From an uncultured Ruminococcus sp. (lineage in GTDB: Bacteria; Bacillota; Clostridia; Oscillospirales; CAG-382), in contig CACZRJ010000011.1 in NCBI GenBank assembly GCA_902783535.1, positions 1-17,007 of the forward strand: a stretch of DNA of 17,007 nt, written 5' to 3'. Below are positions 1 through 7,432 of this stretch, piece by piece. The notes below the pieces were generated by a model, which saw only the letters and a program-made list of their open reading frames with translations, had not been told where the DNA came from and ran no database searches. The translations under genes and the position numbers were made by a program. How positions within the stretch are numbered: position 1 is the stretch's first letter; every line of letters starts with the position of its first letter.

Positions 1-22
1 CTGTTGTTCAATTTTCAATGTC
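1..22 (-). promoter_or_regulatory. rRNA-leader-like motif (boxA-type region), reading left
   Basis: Read on the minus strand, these bases contain ATTGAAAATTGAACAACAG. This closely resembles the TTGAAAACTGAACAA-type element found in the leaders and spacers of Gram-positive rRNA operons, next to boxA antitermination and processing signals. It lies about 30-50 nt downstream of the leftward promoter at 57-85, the expected order for a 16S leader. The rRNA gene itself would be outside the window, so this is an inference from motif and position. Confidence 0.5.
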
Positions 23-56
23 CGAAACCGCACCCGCTTCTCGCGAGCGCTTGACT

Positions 57-120
57 ATACTACCACAGCGTTTCCCCTTTGTCAAGACATTTTTTCAATA
101 TTTTTCAAAAAAAAATCTCC
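57..120 (-). promoter_or_regulatory. Strong leftward sigma-A promoter with UP-like element (probable rRNA promoter)
   Basis: On the minus strand there is a perfect -35 TTGACA (80-85), a 17-nt spacer and a -10 TAGTAT (57-62), predicting a start near base 50. Directly upstream of the -35 (86-120) is a run of A- and T-tracts typical of an UP element that contacts the alpha subunit. A perfect -35, exact spacing, UP element and a downstream rRNA-leader motif together suggest a stable-RNA promoter. Bases 121-236, between this and the divergent promoter, show no gene, hairpin or tRNA that I can support. Confidence 0.65.
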
Positions 121-236
121 TTAACTGGGCACGAATATTTGAGCCAGATAATACACATCCGGCATGGTTAGTGGGGCGCTTCTTCCGACTCGAAATAATT
201 CTAATTTCTGATTATGATTTTTGAAACAAAATAGCA

Positions 237-265
237 TTGAAATAGTTACAAACCGATATTATAAT
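237..265 (+). promoter_or_regulatory. Sigma-A promoter of the ROK kinase-aroEK operon
   Basis: TTGAAA (237-242), a 17-nt spacer and a perfect TATAAT (260-265) place the transcript start near 272, giving a leader of about 30 nt. A Shine-Dalgarno sequence GAAAGGAA (284-292) precedes the ATG at 302. No operator-like palindrome or riboswitch fits in the short leader. Confidence 0.8.
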
Positions 266-301
266 ATGAAGAGAAATAAAGAATGAAAGGAATCATAAAT
301 A

Positions 302-1228
302 ATGAAAATCGGAGTTGATCTTGGCGGAACGACCGTTGGGATCGGGATCATTGACGATGATCATTCAATCAAATCTTCCGGATCGTTTCGTACTGCAGGC
401 ATTACGGAAACCAGTGGATTGATCGAAACCGTAATTAACGGAATCGACGAAACTGTCAGCCGGTCCGGCATCCCTTTTGAATGTATCGATTTCATCGGAA
501 TGGGATGTCCGGGAGAAGTGGACGCAGTCAGCGGAATTGCTTGTCATGCGGACAATCTTCCACTGGAGAACACGCCGTTCGGGCCGATCTTATCGGAACG
601 ATTCCATAAACCGGTCAGGATCGACAATGATGCAAACTGCGCCGCATGGGGCGAACATATCGCCGGAGTATCAAAGAATTGCAGCAATGTTGTAACTGTC
701 ACGCTTGGCACCGGAATCGGCGGAGGCGTGATCATTGACGGAAAGATATTGCATGGAAACGAAAACCACGCGGGCGAAATCGGGCACATGGTCATCGACA
801 TTCATGGAAAGAGATGCGGATGCGGCCGCATCGGCTGCTGGGAAACCGTTGCATCCACAAGAGCTCTGACCAATGAAGTGGAAACGCAGGCAAAGTATGC
901 TCCGAACAGCAGGCTGGGCAGGTTGATCGCCGAAAACGGCGGCCATGCAAACGGCAAAACGCTTTTCATCGCGCTGAATGAAGACGACAATATGGCAAGA
1001 AGCATCTTCAATGACTGGATTCGCTTCCTCGAAGTCGGTATGTGGAATATCATCAATATTTTCCGCCCCGAGATGATCGTCATATCCGGCGGGATCAGCA
1101 ACGAGGGCGACACGATCATCTTGCCCCTGCGTGCTGCCGTCGGCAAATGCTCAACAATTATTGAAGCCGGCAAATTGGGTGGAAAAGCCGGAATGATCGG
1201 TGCTTCGACACTGTATCTTTGCGACTGA
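302..1228 (+). CDS. ROK-family sugar kinase (glucokinase-like)
   Basis: This 308-aa cytoplasmic protein has the full ROK architecture and is predicted to phosphorylate a hexose, most likely glucose, with ATP. Visible motifs are the N-terminal phosphate loop DLGGT (residues 6-10), the catalytic Asp in NDANCAAWGE (D110), the second phosphate loop LGTGIGGG (135-142), and the sugar-binding E159/H162. The ROK zinc site follows as H162 plus CGCGRIGC (C172, C174, C179), with E181 after it. There is no N-terminal helix-turn-helix, so it is an enzyme and not a NagC/XylR-type repressor. Length is normal for the family. It is the first gene after the promoter at 237-265 and lies 15 nt before the shikimate pathway fusion. 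The exact sugar cannot be read from sequence; N-acetylmannosamine, allose or fructose are alternatives within ROK. Confidence 0.9.
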   Translation: MKIGVDLGGTTVGIGIIDDDHSIKSSGSFRTAGITETSGLIETVINGIDETVSRSGIPFECIDFIGMGCPGEVDAVSGIACHADNLPLENTPFGPILSERFHKPVRIDNDANCAAWGEHIAGVSKNCSNVVTVTLGTGIGGGVIIDGKILHGNENHAGEIGHMVIDIHGKRCGCGRIGCWETVASTRALTNEVETQAKYAPNSRLGRLIAENGGHANGKTLFIALNEDDNMARSIFNDWIRFLEVGMWNIINIFRPEMIVISGGISNEGDTIILPLRAAVGKCSTIIEAGKLGGKAGMIGASTLYLCD

Positions 1229-1243
1229 TATCGGAGGTTTCGT

Positions 1244-2497
1244 ATGTCTCATAATGTTTTCGGGCTGATCGGGCACCCTCTCGGCCACTCAATATCGCCT
1301 AAAATACAATCACATTTCGGCATCAAGAATTACGAATTGTTTGATGTATTACCGAACGAACTGCAATCCTTTTTGACCGAAAGACAATTTGACGGCGTCA
1401 ACGTCACAATCCCTTTCAAAAAAGCAGTTGTCCCATACCTTGATGAACTGGACGACACCGCCTCCGCAACGGGGAGCGTTAACGTCATCCTGAATGACGG
1501 TCAAAAATTGGTGGGATACAATACCGATTGCTTTGGATTCCACTACCTTTTAAAAGCTTCCGATATACGAGCCTATCATAAAAAATGCACCATCATCGGA
1601 ACCGGAGGCGTCAGCGCTTCCATTGAGAAGGTTCTGTACGACGAGGGTGCTGAATCCGTACGGTTTATCACGCATGCACAGGCAGATGCCGGAGACTTCT
1701 CCGCTTTCCAGAGCACAGACATTCTAATCAATGCGACACCCGCAGGCATGTATCCGGATACCGACAACAAGCCCCTGTCTCTGGATTCTTTTCCATGGAT
1801 CGAAGCATATATCGATGTCATCGCCAATCCATACCGGACAAGACTTCTTCAGCAAGCCGAAGCAAGAAAACTGCCATGTGCGGGCGGACTCCCGATGCTG
1901 ATCGGTCAAGCGGCGAAATCGGCCGAACTATTCAGCAATTCCGCTGTATCCTCATACAAAATCGATGAAGCGCTCGAGCGGTTTTCAAAAGAGATACTTA
2001 ACATCATACTGATCGGCATGCCCGGTTCCGGAAAAAGCACTGTCGGTAAAATACTCGCGGAAGCAACATGCCGGGACTTTTATGACACCGACAAAATCAT
2101 CGAAGAATCAACCGGCAGAAAGATTTCCGAAATCATCAATACTGACGGTGAAGCCGCTTTCAGAAAGATGGAGGCGGAAACGATCAAAGACCTGGGGTCT
2201 AAAACCGGACTTGTCATCGCCACCGGAGGCGGGTGCGTTACAACCAGAAGCAATCTGCCCTTCCTTCGACAAAACGGCTATTGTGTCTATCTGAATGTTC
2301 CACTGAACGACCTTGACGTTAAAGACCGCCCGCTGTCTTCTGACAAATACGCCCTTCTTCGAATGTTCAACCAAAGGCACCCCATCTATGCATCCCTCTC
2401 CGACGTCACAATTCAAAGACGCGATACCCCGCAAGAAACCGCAGAGGCTATTAAGAATGCTTTTCGAAAAATGCAGCCTTGGAGCGGAATCAAATGA
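1244..2497 (+). CDS. aroE-aroK: Bifunctional shikimate dehydrogenase / shikimate kinase (AroE-AroK fusion)
   Basis: This 417-aa protein should carry out two consecutive steps of chorismate synthesis: NADPH reduction of 3-dehydroshikimate, then ATP phosphorylation of shikimate. Residues 1 to about 248 are AroE. They carry the substrate-binding HSISP (S16, S18), NVTIPFK with catalytic K59, NTDCFGF with D95, the nucleotide-binding loop GTGGVSAS (119-126), NATPAGMYP, and GQAA with Q222. Residues about 251-417 are AroK. They carry Walker A GMPGSGKST (258-266), DTD (281-283), FR with R307, GGG (328-330), the lid Arg in DRPL (R362) and R378. All key residues of both halves are present, so both activities are expected. 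The ATG is preceded by CGGAGG at 6 nt. It follows the ROK gene by 15 nt in the same operon and ends at the terminator at 2508. Confidence 0.93.
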   Translation: MSHNVFGLIGHPLGHSISPKIQSHFGIKNYELFDVLPNELQSFLTERQFDGVNVTIPFKKAVVPYLDELDDTASATGSVNVILNDGQKLVGYNTDCFGFHYLLKASDIRAYHKKCTIIGTGGVSASIEKVLYDEGAESVRFITHAQADAGDFSAFQSTDILINATPAGMYPDTDNKPLSLDSFPWIEAYIDVIANPYRTRLLQQAEARKLPCAGGLPMLIGQAAKSAELFSNSAVSSYKIDEALERFSKEILNIILIGMPGSGKSTVGKILAEATCRDFYDTDKIIEESTGRKISEIINTDGEAAFRKMEAETIKDLGSKTGLVIATGGGCVTTRSNLPFLRQNGYCVYLNVPLNDLDVKDRPLSSDKYALLRMFNQRHPIYASLSDVTIQRRDTPQETAEAIKNAFRKMQPWSGIK

Positions 2498-2507
2498 TTT
2501 GTATTAT

Positions 2508-2550
2508 AAAAGCAGGACGCACTGATCATCTGCGCCCTGCTTTTTTCTTT
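2508..2550. terminator. Bidirectional intrinsic terminator between convergent genes
   Basis: GCAGGaCGC (2512-2520) pairs with GCGcCCTGC (2532-2540) with one A/C mismatch and an 11-nt loop. The stem is flanked by AAAA on the left and TTTTTTCTTT on the right. Read rightwards it ends the ROK-aroEK operon. Read leftwards the same stem is followed by TTTTATAAT and ends the convergent SGNH gene. Confidence 0.88.
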
Positions 2551-2554
2551 CCGG

Positions 2555-3655
2555 CTATTTGTGAAGAAGTTCCTTCAGGATCGGATAAAGAACCTTAGCC
2601 ATCATATAAAAGCCCAAATCAGTCGGATGCAATCCGTCAACGGTCATTTCGTAGATGTCTTCCTCCCCGAAGAGAAGGTTCCCGTCAAAGAAGTATATGT
2701 TAGGGTCCGTCCGCTTTCTGCGTTCGACCAAGTCCTTCATGAACTTCCGCAATCTGTTTCTGACGCTCCAGAGATAGGAGTTCATATAGTCAGTCGCAAA
2801 CGGCGTCTTCGAAAGGATCAGAATCGGGACGGAGGGATGCTTTTCGCGAATGCTGTCAACGATTTCATCCATATGCTTTTCAAGATAGCCGTTTTCACCG
2901 CCGTTTGCGTCGTAGTCCAGGATAACCAGTCTCGTATCCGGAAATGCCCGGATGTATTCCGCCATCTGCGGCTCGCCGATCCCACTTCCAGAAAAACCGA
3001 GATTTACGAATTCAATATCAAGTTTTCTGCTGAGAATATTCGTAAAAGCCATACCCGGCCGGTTGGCGCAGCCGCCCTGCGTGATCGAGGTCCCGTAGAT
3101 CACGACCTTTCCCTGCTCTTTCCGCTGTACCGGAGTATAAAACTGTGCATCCTCATCAATACCGATCAAGAGTTCATCCAGAGATTCGTAAAGCGGCAGA
3201 TGAATCAAAAAATCCCTGACCTCTTTCGTTTCCGACTGAAAGACGACACTCTCGTATTCTGTTGCAGGTGCAGCAAACTTCACCGAAGTATAAAACACGT
3301 AGTCTGTCTCATTCTCCCGTTTGAAATAGAGATCAACGCCCTGCTGTCCTACCGGCGTCATATGAAACATCAGATAGTCGTTGGCGTTTTTCACGCGAAC
3401 GGCAATCTGCTTTGCGTCAGTGCGGAAACGATAGATACCGCCCGACGGCATTTTCATCAGCCAATAAACTCCTTCGCTGACGTTTTCACGGCAGTTTGGA
3501 GGAAGGCGGTAATACTTACCCCATTCCTTTGCCCAGGGAAGCCCTTCCAGGATAAAAGGTCCGCCTTCGAATGGATTGTAATATGATATATTCCCTTTCA
3601 CTTCCAATCGTTTCATATTGACATCGTATTTTTCCAGTTCGCTCATGATGATCAT
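2555..3655 (-). CDS. SGNH/GDSL-family hydrolase with N-terminal jelly-roll-like domain
   Basis: This 366-aa protein is a probable esterase or deacetylase acting on acylated carbohydrate. The catalytic domain begins near residue 183 and has all four SGNH blocks: nucleophile S190 in GTSITQGG, oxyanion glycine in NLGFSGSG (218-225), N251 in YDANGG, and D340/H343 in DGLHPTD. Residues about 20-175 form a beta-rich domain typical of the two-domain SGNH_hydro_N/GDSL_3 type. There is no signal peptide or membrane segment, so it appears cytoplasmic and would act on imported sugars. I kept the ATG at 3655, which has a GGGAAAG about 8-10 nt upstream; ATGs at 3646 and 3616 are possible. It lies downstream of the sugar isomerase but beyond a hairpin terminator. 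No clear promoter of its own is visible, so it may depend on read-through. Confidence 0.85.
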   Translation of the reverse strand: MIIMSELEKYDVNMKRLEVKGNISYYNPFEGGPFILEGLPWAKEWGKYYRLPPNCRENVSEGVYWLMKMPSGGIYRFRTDAKQIAVRVKNANDYLMFHMTPVGQQGVDLYFKRENETDYVFYTSVKFAAPATEYESVVFQSETKEVRDFLIHLPLYESLDELLIGIDEDAQFYTPVQRKEQGKVVIYGTSITQGGCANRPGMAFTNILSRKLDIEFVNLGFSGSGIGEPQMAEYIRAFPDTRLVILDYDANGGENGYLEKHMDEIVDSIREKHPSVPILILSKTPFATDYMNSYLWSVRNRLRKFMKDLVERRKRTDPNIYFFDGNLLFGEEDIYEMTVDGLHPTDLGFYMMAKVLYPILKELLHK

Positions 3656-3715
3656 CAGGCGTCTTTCCCGGCTCTGCGGGGACAGAAGCCTGCCTCCCTT
3701 CTCTTGATTTGCTTT

Positions 3716-3750
3716 GAAAACCCCCGACCTGTAAGGGGCCGGGGACTTTC
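3716..3750 (-). terminator. Intrinsic terminator after the sugar isomerase gene
   Basis: On the minus strand CCCCGGCC (3744-3737) pairs with GGTCGGGG (3729-3722) through one G-U pair around a 7-nt loop, followed by GTTTTC. The flanking GAAAGT and GTTTTC can extend the stem. The T run is short, so termination may be partial and allow read-through into the SGNH gene. Confidence 0.7.
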
Positions 3751-3771
3751 TTTACGAAATATGAAATGCCT

Positions 3772-4740
3772 TTATACCCACCACATGCCGGTCGGCTTCG
3801 GCTCGGATATGATGGCATTCTTCAGGAAATATGCTGCTTTTTCCAAGCCTTCTTTGTTGGTCATGATGCTGTCTTCATGCTCTATGGAAAGAATATCGTC
3901 ATAGCCCACCAGACGCAGGTTGCTGATGAAATCTCTCCAATACTGCATTCCGTTTCCGTAACCGACGGAACGGAAAACCCACGCCCTGTGAATCTCGTCG
4001 GCATAAGGCTTTGTATCGAGGACACCGTTGACTGCAACGTTCATCGCATCAACCTTCGTATCTTTTGCGTGCACATGATAAATGGCCTCACCGAGATACC
4101 TGGTCGCCGCGACGGGATCGATCCCCTGCCAGACGAGATGAGACGGGTCCAGATTGGCCCCAATGACATTCCCGACTTCGCTGCGCAGATGCATCAGTGT
4201 TTCCGGATTGTAAACGCAAAAGCCGGGATGCATCTCAAGTGCGATCTTGTCAACACCATGCGCGGCAGCAAATTTGACCTCTTCTTTCCAGTACGGCACG
4301 AGAACCTTTTCCCACTGCCATTTCAGCAAGTCCGAATAATCATTCGGCCAGGGGCATGTCACCCAGTTCGGATATTTTGCATTCTCGCTGTCTCCGGGAC
4401 ATCCGGAGAAACCGATCAGTTTGTGAACCCCAACCTTTTCAGCAAGAAGAATAGCGTTGTGAAAGTCGCTGATATACTGCTCTCTCACGGCGGGATTTGG
4501 GTGAACAGGATTGCCGTGACAGCCAAAGGCATTGATCGGCATTCCGTATTTATCGATGGTTTCAAGGAAAGCATTCAGTTTTCTTTCGTCAGCAAGCAGT
4601 TCCGCGGGATCGCAATGCGCTTTTCCGGGATATCCGCCGGCTCCGATTTCCAGTTCCTCGATCCCGATAGATTTCAGGTAAGCGAGCGTTTTGTCCAATG
4701 GCTGATCGCCGAAGAGGACCGTAATGACTCCGAGTTTCAA
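3772..4740 (-). CDS. Sugar phosphate isomerase/epimerase, TIM-barrel (AP-endonuclease-2 fold)
   Basis: This 322-aa cytoplasmic protein of the xylose-isomerase-like TIM-barrel superfamily probably isomerises or epimerises a sugar or sugar derivative using a divalent metal. Expected metal or catalytic residues are at strand ends: E169 in ALEMHPG, D198 and H201 in NLDPSH, H224 in HVHAKD, and E287 in IEHED. The first strand, MKLGVITVLF, is the usual start of the family. The start codon is TTG, supported by a strong AAAGGGGGGA sequence 6 nt upstream and by the lack of any nearby in-frame ATG. It follows the Gfo/Idh oxidoreductase by 23 nt, a very common pairing in carbohydrate and inositol-type catabolic operons, which suggests that they share a substrate path. 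The substrate cannot be named from sequence. Confidence 0.88.
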   Translation of the reverse strand: MKLGVITVLFGDQPLDKTLAYLKSIGIEELEIGAGGYPGKAHCDPAELLADERKLNAFLETIDKYGMPINAFGCHGNPVHPNPAVREQYISDFHNAILLAEKVGVHKLIGFSGCPGDSENAKYPNWVTCPWPNDYSDLLKWQWEKVLVPYWKEEVKFAAAHGVDKIALEMHPGFCVYNPETLMHLRSEVGNVIGANLDPSHLVWQGIDPVAATRYLGEAIYHVHAKDTKVDAMNVAVNGVLDTKPYADEIHRAWVFRSVGYGNGMQYWRDFISNLRLVGYDDILSIEHEDSIMTNKEGLEKAAYFLKNAIISEPKPTGMWWV

Positions 4741-4763
4741 AGGACGTCCCCCCTTTACACCGA

Positions 4764-5852
4764 TCAGTCAAAGAAATACGGCTGGCCGTTCTTCGCGGAA
4801 ATATAGATGCCTTCAAGAATCCGGCTTACGGTATATGCTTCTACGGGCTTAACGAACGTTTCAGTATTGTTCTGAACTGCATCAAGCCACAGCCTGCATT
4901 CTCTGTCGGATGGCGTTTCAGGTCCGCTGCCGGCATAGAAGTCGACGCCGCCTGCAGAAAGATCAGGTTTCAAAACATACTGACGTCCGTTGCGGATGCC
5001 GTTGATCCTGACCCCGTCCAGCATGTCCGCGCCGCCCTCAGTTCCGCACAGTGTCGTGATGGCTTCGCGCGGATCAAGCATGTTGAGCGCCCAGCTGGAT
5101 TCCAGAAGAACGGATGCGCCGTTCTCCATGACGATGAAACCGAACGCGCTGTCCTCAACCGTCATCTCGCCTTTTTTCCAGTCGCCCCAAATGTTTCCGG
5201 TCGGGAACTTATCGCCGAGTTTATGATATGTCGTGCCGACACAGTACTTCGGTTTGTAGTTGCCCATGCACCAAAGCGTCATATCGAGCGAATGTGTACC
5301 GATGTCGATCAGAGGGCCGCCGCCCTGCTCATACTCATTTGTGAAGACACCCCAGGTGGGAACAGCTCTGCGGCGGATTGCCGTCGCACGCGCATAATAG
5401 ATTTCTCCAAGCGTTCCGTTATCGCATTCCTGCTTAATATACAGAGCTTCAGGAGTATGACGGTTCTGATAGCCGATCGTCAGCTTTTTTCCGGTCCTTT
5501 CTGCAGCGTCAAGCATCTTTTTCGCTTCGGCAGAGTTGATAGCCATTGGTTTTTCACACATGACATGTTTCCCTGCTTCGAGCGCATCAACAGTGATGAA
5601 GCTGTGGGAACGGTTCGGCGTCAGAACATGGACGACGTCGATGCTCTTGTCCGCAAGCAGTTCCTTATAGTTCGTCGTGACCTCAGCATCCTCGGTTCCG
5701 TATTCCCTTGCAGCTTTCACGGCACGCTCTTCGATCAGATCGCAGAAATAAACCATCTCTGCTCTGTACGACTGCTTTTTCAGCGCGGGAAGGTGTTTCC
5801 CATTCGCGATTCCGCCGCATCCGATGATACCGATTCTCAGTTTCTCTGCCAT
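4764..5852 (-). CDS. Gfo/Idh/MocA-family NAD(P)-dependent oxidoreductase
   Basis: This 362-aa cytoplasmic enzyme has an N-terminal Rossmann domain (residues 5-125) with GCGGIA (11-16). It carries the family's EKPM catalytic motif (E100, K101, P102) and a C-terminal substrate domain with D183 and H187 in DIGTH. Members oxidise or reduce a hydroxyl on sugars, sugar acids or inositols, or use NAD as a catalytic cofactor. Length is typical. The ATG is preceded by GGAGGT at 8 nt. The gene starts 18 nt after the stop of the 111-aa gene and ends 23 nt before the isomerase, so these are probably cotranscribed. The specific substrate is unknown. Confidence 0.92.
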   Translation of the reverse strand: MAEKLRIGIIGCGGIANGKHLPALKKQSYRAEMVYFCDLIEERAVKAAREYGTEDAEVTTNYKELLADKSIDVVHVLTPNRSHSFITVDALEAGKHVMCEKPMAINSAEAKKMLDAAERTGKKLTIGYQNRHTPEALYIKQECDNGTLGEIYYARATAIRRRAVPTWGVFTNEYEQGGGPLIDIGTHSLDMTLWCMGNYKPKYCVGTTYHKLGDKFPTGNIWGDWKKGEMTVEDSAFGFIVMENGASVLLESSWALNMLDPREAITTLCGTEGGADMLDGVRINGIRNGRQYVLKPDLSAGGVDFYAGSGPETPSDRECRLWLDAVQNNTETFVKPVEAYTVSRILEGIYISAKNGQPYFFD

Positions 5853-5870
5853 TTTTGTTGACCTCCGTTT

Positions 5871-6206
5871 TCAGTCCCTGTAATATTTGTAATATGCCAA
5901 TATGGTTCTTTCTTTTTCTTCAACAAAATCAAATGCGGTGAGCACAGCTCCTTCAAGAGAAAGGAACTCCCAGGCGTGAAGGTCGTCGGTCTTTGCCGAA
6001 AATAGCGTTTTTTCTCCGCTGATGACGCTGAACATACCTTCGTAATTGCTCAAGATCCCGCCTTTTGCGATCACTCGATCTCCGGATTCGTCCCGTTCGA
6101 GAATATACCGCAATGTCCTTCCGTCGAGTTTCTCCGCCATCCATCTTCTGAACTCGACGCTGTCAGTGTTTTTCGGCGGCTTGTCCTTCTTATTCTTCCC
6201 GAACAT
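5871..6206 (-). CDS. Small conserved-looking protein of unknown function (111 aa)
   Basis: I do not recognise a family. The protein is soluble-looking, with a Lys-rich N-terminus (residues 1-13) followed by alternating polar and hydrophobic stretches that suggest a compact alpha/beta or mostly beta domain from about residue 30 to the end. There is no signal peptide, membrane segment or obvious catalytic motif. It is likely to be a real gene because its ATG lies inside the last codons of the glycosyltransferase gene (17-nt overlap). It has a GGTGA ribosome site about 6 nt upstream, its frame is open to a stop 18 nt before the oxidoreductase, and no alternative gene covers the interval. The overlap implies translational coupling to the glycosyltransferase. 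Confidence 0.75.
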   Translation of the reverse strand: MFGKNKKDKPPKNTDSVEFRRWMAEKLDGRTLRYILERDESGDRVIAKGGILSNYEGMFSVISGEKTLFSAKTDDLHAWEFLSLEGAVLTAFDFVEEKERTILAYYKYYRD

Positions 6207-7203
6207 TTTCAGTCACCGAATCACGCCGATCGACGGAATGACCGTCTCCGGACGTTTCACTGCTTTCTTTCAAAAGAAATACGGGACGTCTTTTGACCTC
6301 AAGATAGGTTTTCGACAAATATGTTCCAAGAATACCGATCGACCATTCGAGCACACCGCCTACAAACAGAACAACGCACATCATGGAAGGCCAGCCGAAT
6401 GCGGAGCTCACCCCGATAAAATAGCGGATAACAATCACGATGATTCCGCAAAATGCGGCAAAGCAAAGGAAAGCGCCCATGAGAGAAGCGAACATCAGCG
6501 GTGCCGTGGAAAAACCGGTGATACACTCGATGGAATACTTCATTAACTTCCAAAAGCTGAACTTTGTCTTCCCCGCAGCGCGTTCGATGTTCGGATATGA
6601 CAGCCATTCCGTTGTAAAACCGACCCATTCGAACATGCCCTTGGAAAACCTGTTGTATTCACAAAGCGATAAGACGGCATCGGCCATCCTGCGTGTCATC
6701 AGACGATAATCTCTCGCGGAAGGAACCAGTTTTACATTTGATATTTTATTCATTAATCCGTAAAACATCCGAGCAAAGATGCTCCTCAGAAGCGGTTCAC
6801 CCTTTCGGTTGCTTCTACGCGTTCCAACGGAATCCACATTCTTTTCCTTCAAAACAGACATCATCTTTGGAAGCATAGAAGGCGGATCCTGAAGGTCAGC
6901 ATCCATATATACGACATAATCTCCTTTGGAAGCCTGAAGCGCCGCAAGCATTGCTGCCTCTTTTCCGAAATTTCGTGAAAAAGATAGATAACGGAATCTG
7001 CCGTCTTCCAATGAAAAAGAGCGAAGAAGCGGCAGTGTACCGTCTTTTGAACCGTCATCAACCAGAATGACCTCAAAAGTGTATGCGCTCATTTCGCTCA
7101 TTGTTTTTCTGATTTCTTCATAGAAAAGAGGCAGAGATGCTTCTTCATTGAAGCACGGGACCATAACGCTGATCAGTTCGGCATTTGCATTCTCATGTTC
7201 CAT
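6190..7203 (-). CDS. GT2 family glycosyltransferase, polyprenyl-phosphate type (GtrB/DPM1-like)
   Basis: This 337-aa membrane-anchored protein should transfer a sugar from a nucleotide donor to polyprenyl phosphate on the cytoplasmic face. The GT-A domain shows VPCFNEE (15-21), the VDDGS donor site (49-52), FSRNFGKE (75-82) and the metal-binding DAD in YMDADLQDP (101-103). The amphipathic region with GKTKFSFWKL (211-220) precedes two C-terminal membrane helices at about 233-260 and 271-296, as in GtrB, CsbB and YkoT relatives. The usual GDFRLM acceptor-loop motif reads ARDYRLM (163-169). It is the first gene after the promoter at 7239-7267. No flippase or GtrC-type partner lies next to it, so the final acceptor (teichoic acid, polysaccharide or protein) is unknown. 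Confidence 0.9.
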   Translation of the reverse strand: MEHENANAELISVMVPCFNEEASLPLFYEEIRKTMSEMSAYTFEVILVDDGSKDGTLPLLRSFSLEDGRFRYLSFSRNFGKEAAMLAALQASKGDYVVYMDADLQDPPSMLPKMMSVLKEKNVDSVGTRRSNRKGEPLLRSIFARMFYGLMNKISNVKLVPSARDYRLMTRRMADAVLSLCEYNRFSKGMFEWVGFTTEWLSYPNIERAAGKTKFSFWKLMKYSIECITGFSTAPLMFASLMGAFLCFAAFCGIIVIVIRYFIGVSSAFGWPSMMCVVLFVGGVLEWSIGILGTYLSKTYLEVKRRPVFLLKESSETSGDGHSVDRRDSVTENVREE

Positions 7204-7238
7204 GACTGCAACTCTACCCTTCAGAAATTGTTGTCATT

Positions 7239-7267
7239 ATGATAGCATAGGAAAAAGCCGTTGTCAA
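7239..7267 (-). promoter_or_regulatory. Sigma-A promoter of the glycosyltransferase operon
   Basis: Minus strand TTGACA (7262-7267), 17-nt spacer, TATCAT (7239-7244), predicting a start near 7232 and a leader of about 30 nt before the ATG at 7203. The leader contains GAAGGG as a ribosome site with a rather long 13-nt spacing. Confidence 0.8.
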
Positions 7268-7344
7268 GCGATATGCGGTAAGAAATACAGGCAGATATCG
7301 CCTTCTATTTTAGAGGAACTGCCGTAAAGTTCTGACCGGGTACG

Positions 7345-7395
7345 GCCGGAACGGTCCGGCTTAAGACATCGTCATTCACAATTGAATAAATGACG
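7345..7395. repeat. Two small inverted repeats downstream of the ABC ATPase gene
   Basis: GCCGGA/TCCGGC with a 4-nt loop (7345-7360) and CGTCATT/AATGACG with a 12-nt loop (7370-7395) lie in the 229-nt gap between the ABC ATPase stop and the glycosyltransferase start. Neither is followed by a T run on the minus strand, so they are not canonical intrinsic terminators. They may act in mRNA 3'-end protection or as protein sites for the promoter about 80 nt further on. Nothing else is seen in the gap except that promoter. Confidence 0.4.
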
Positions 7396-7432
7396 ACACA
7401 GCAAAAACGGAAATGACTCCAAAAAGAGTATA

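Noticed and set aside
18..224. 68-codon open frame at the left end on the plus strand
   Set aside because: It runs backwards through a very strong promoter, its UP element and a leader-like motif, and has no ribosome site.
121..236. Possible tRNA in the left intergenic region
   Set aside because: No T-loop GTTCGAATC-type sequence or cloverleaf pairing could be found.
2561..3586. 341-codon open frame on the plus strand opposite the SGNH hydrolase
   Set aside because: It is antisense to a gene with complete catalytic blocks. Its translation shows no domain, is rich in Arg, His and Phe, and has no promoter or ribosome site.
3766..4806. 346-codon open frame on the plus strand opposite the sugar isomerase
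   Set aside because: Same reasons: it mirrors a clear TIM-barrel gene, crosses its boundaries, and has no recognisable domain. Long antisense frames here reflect codon bias of the real genes.
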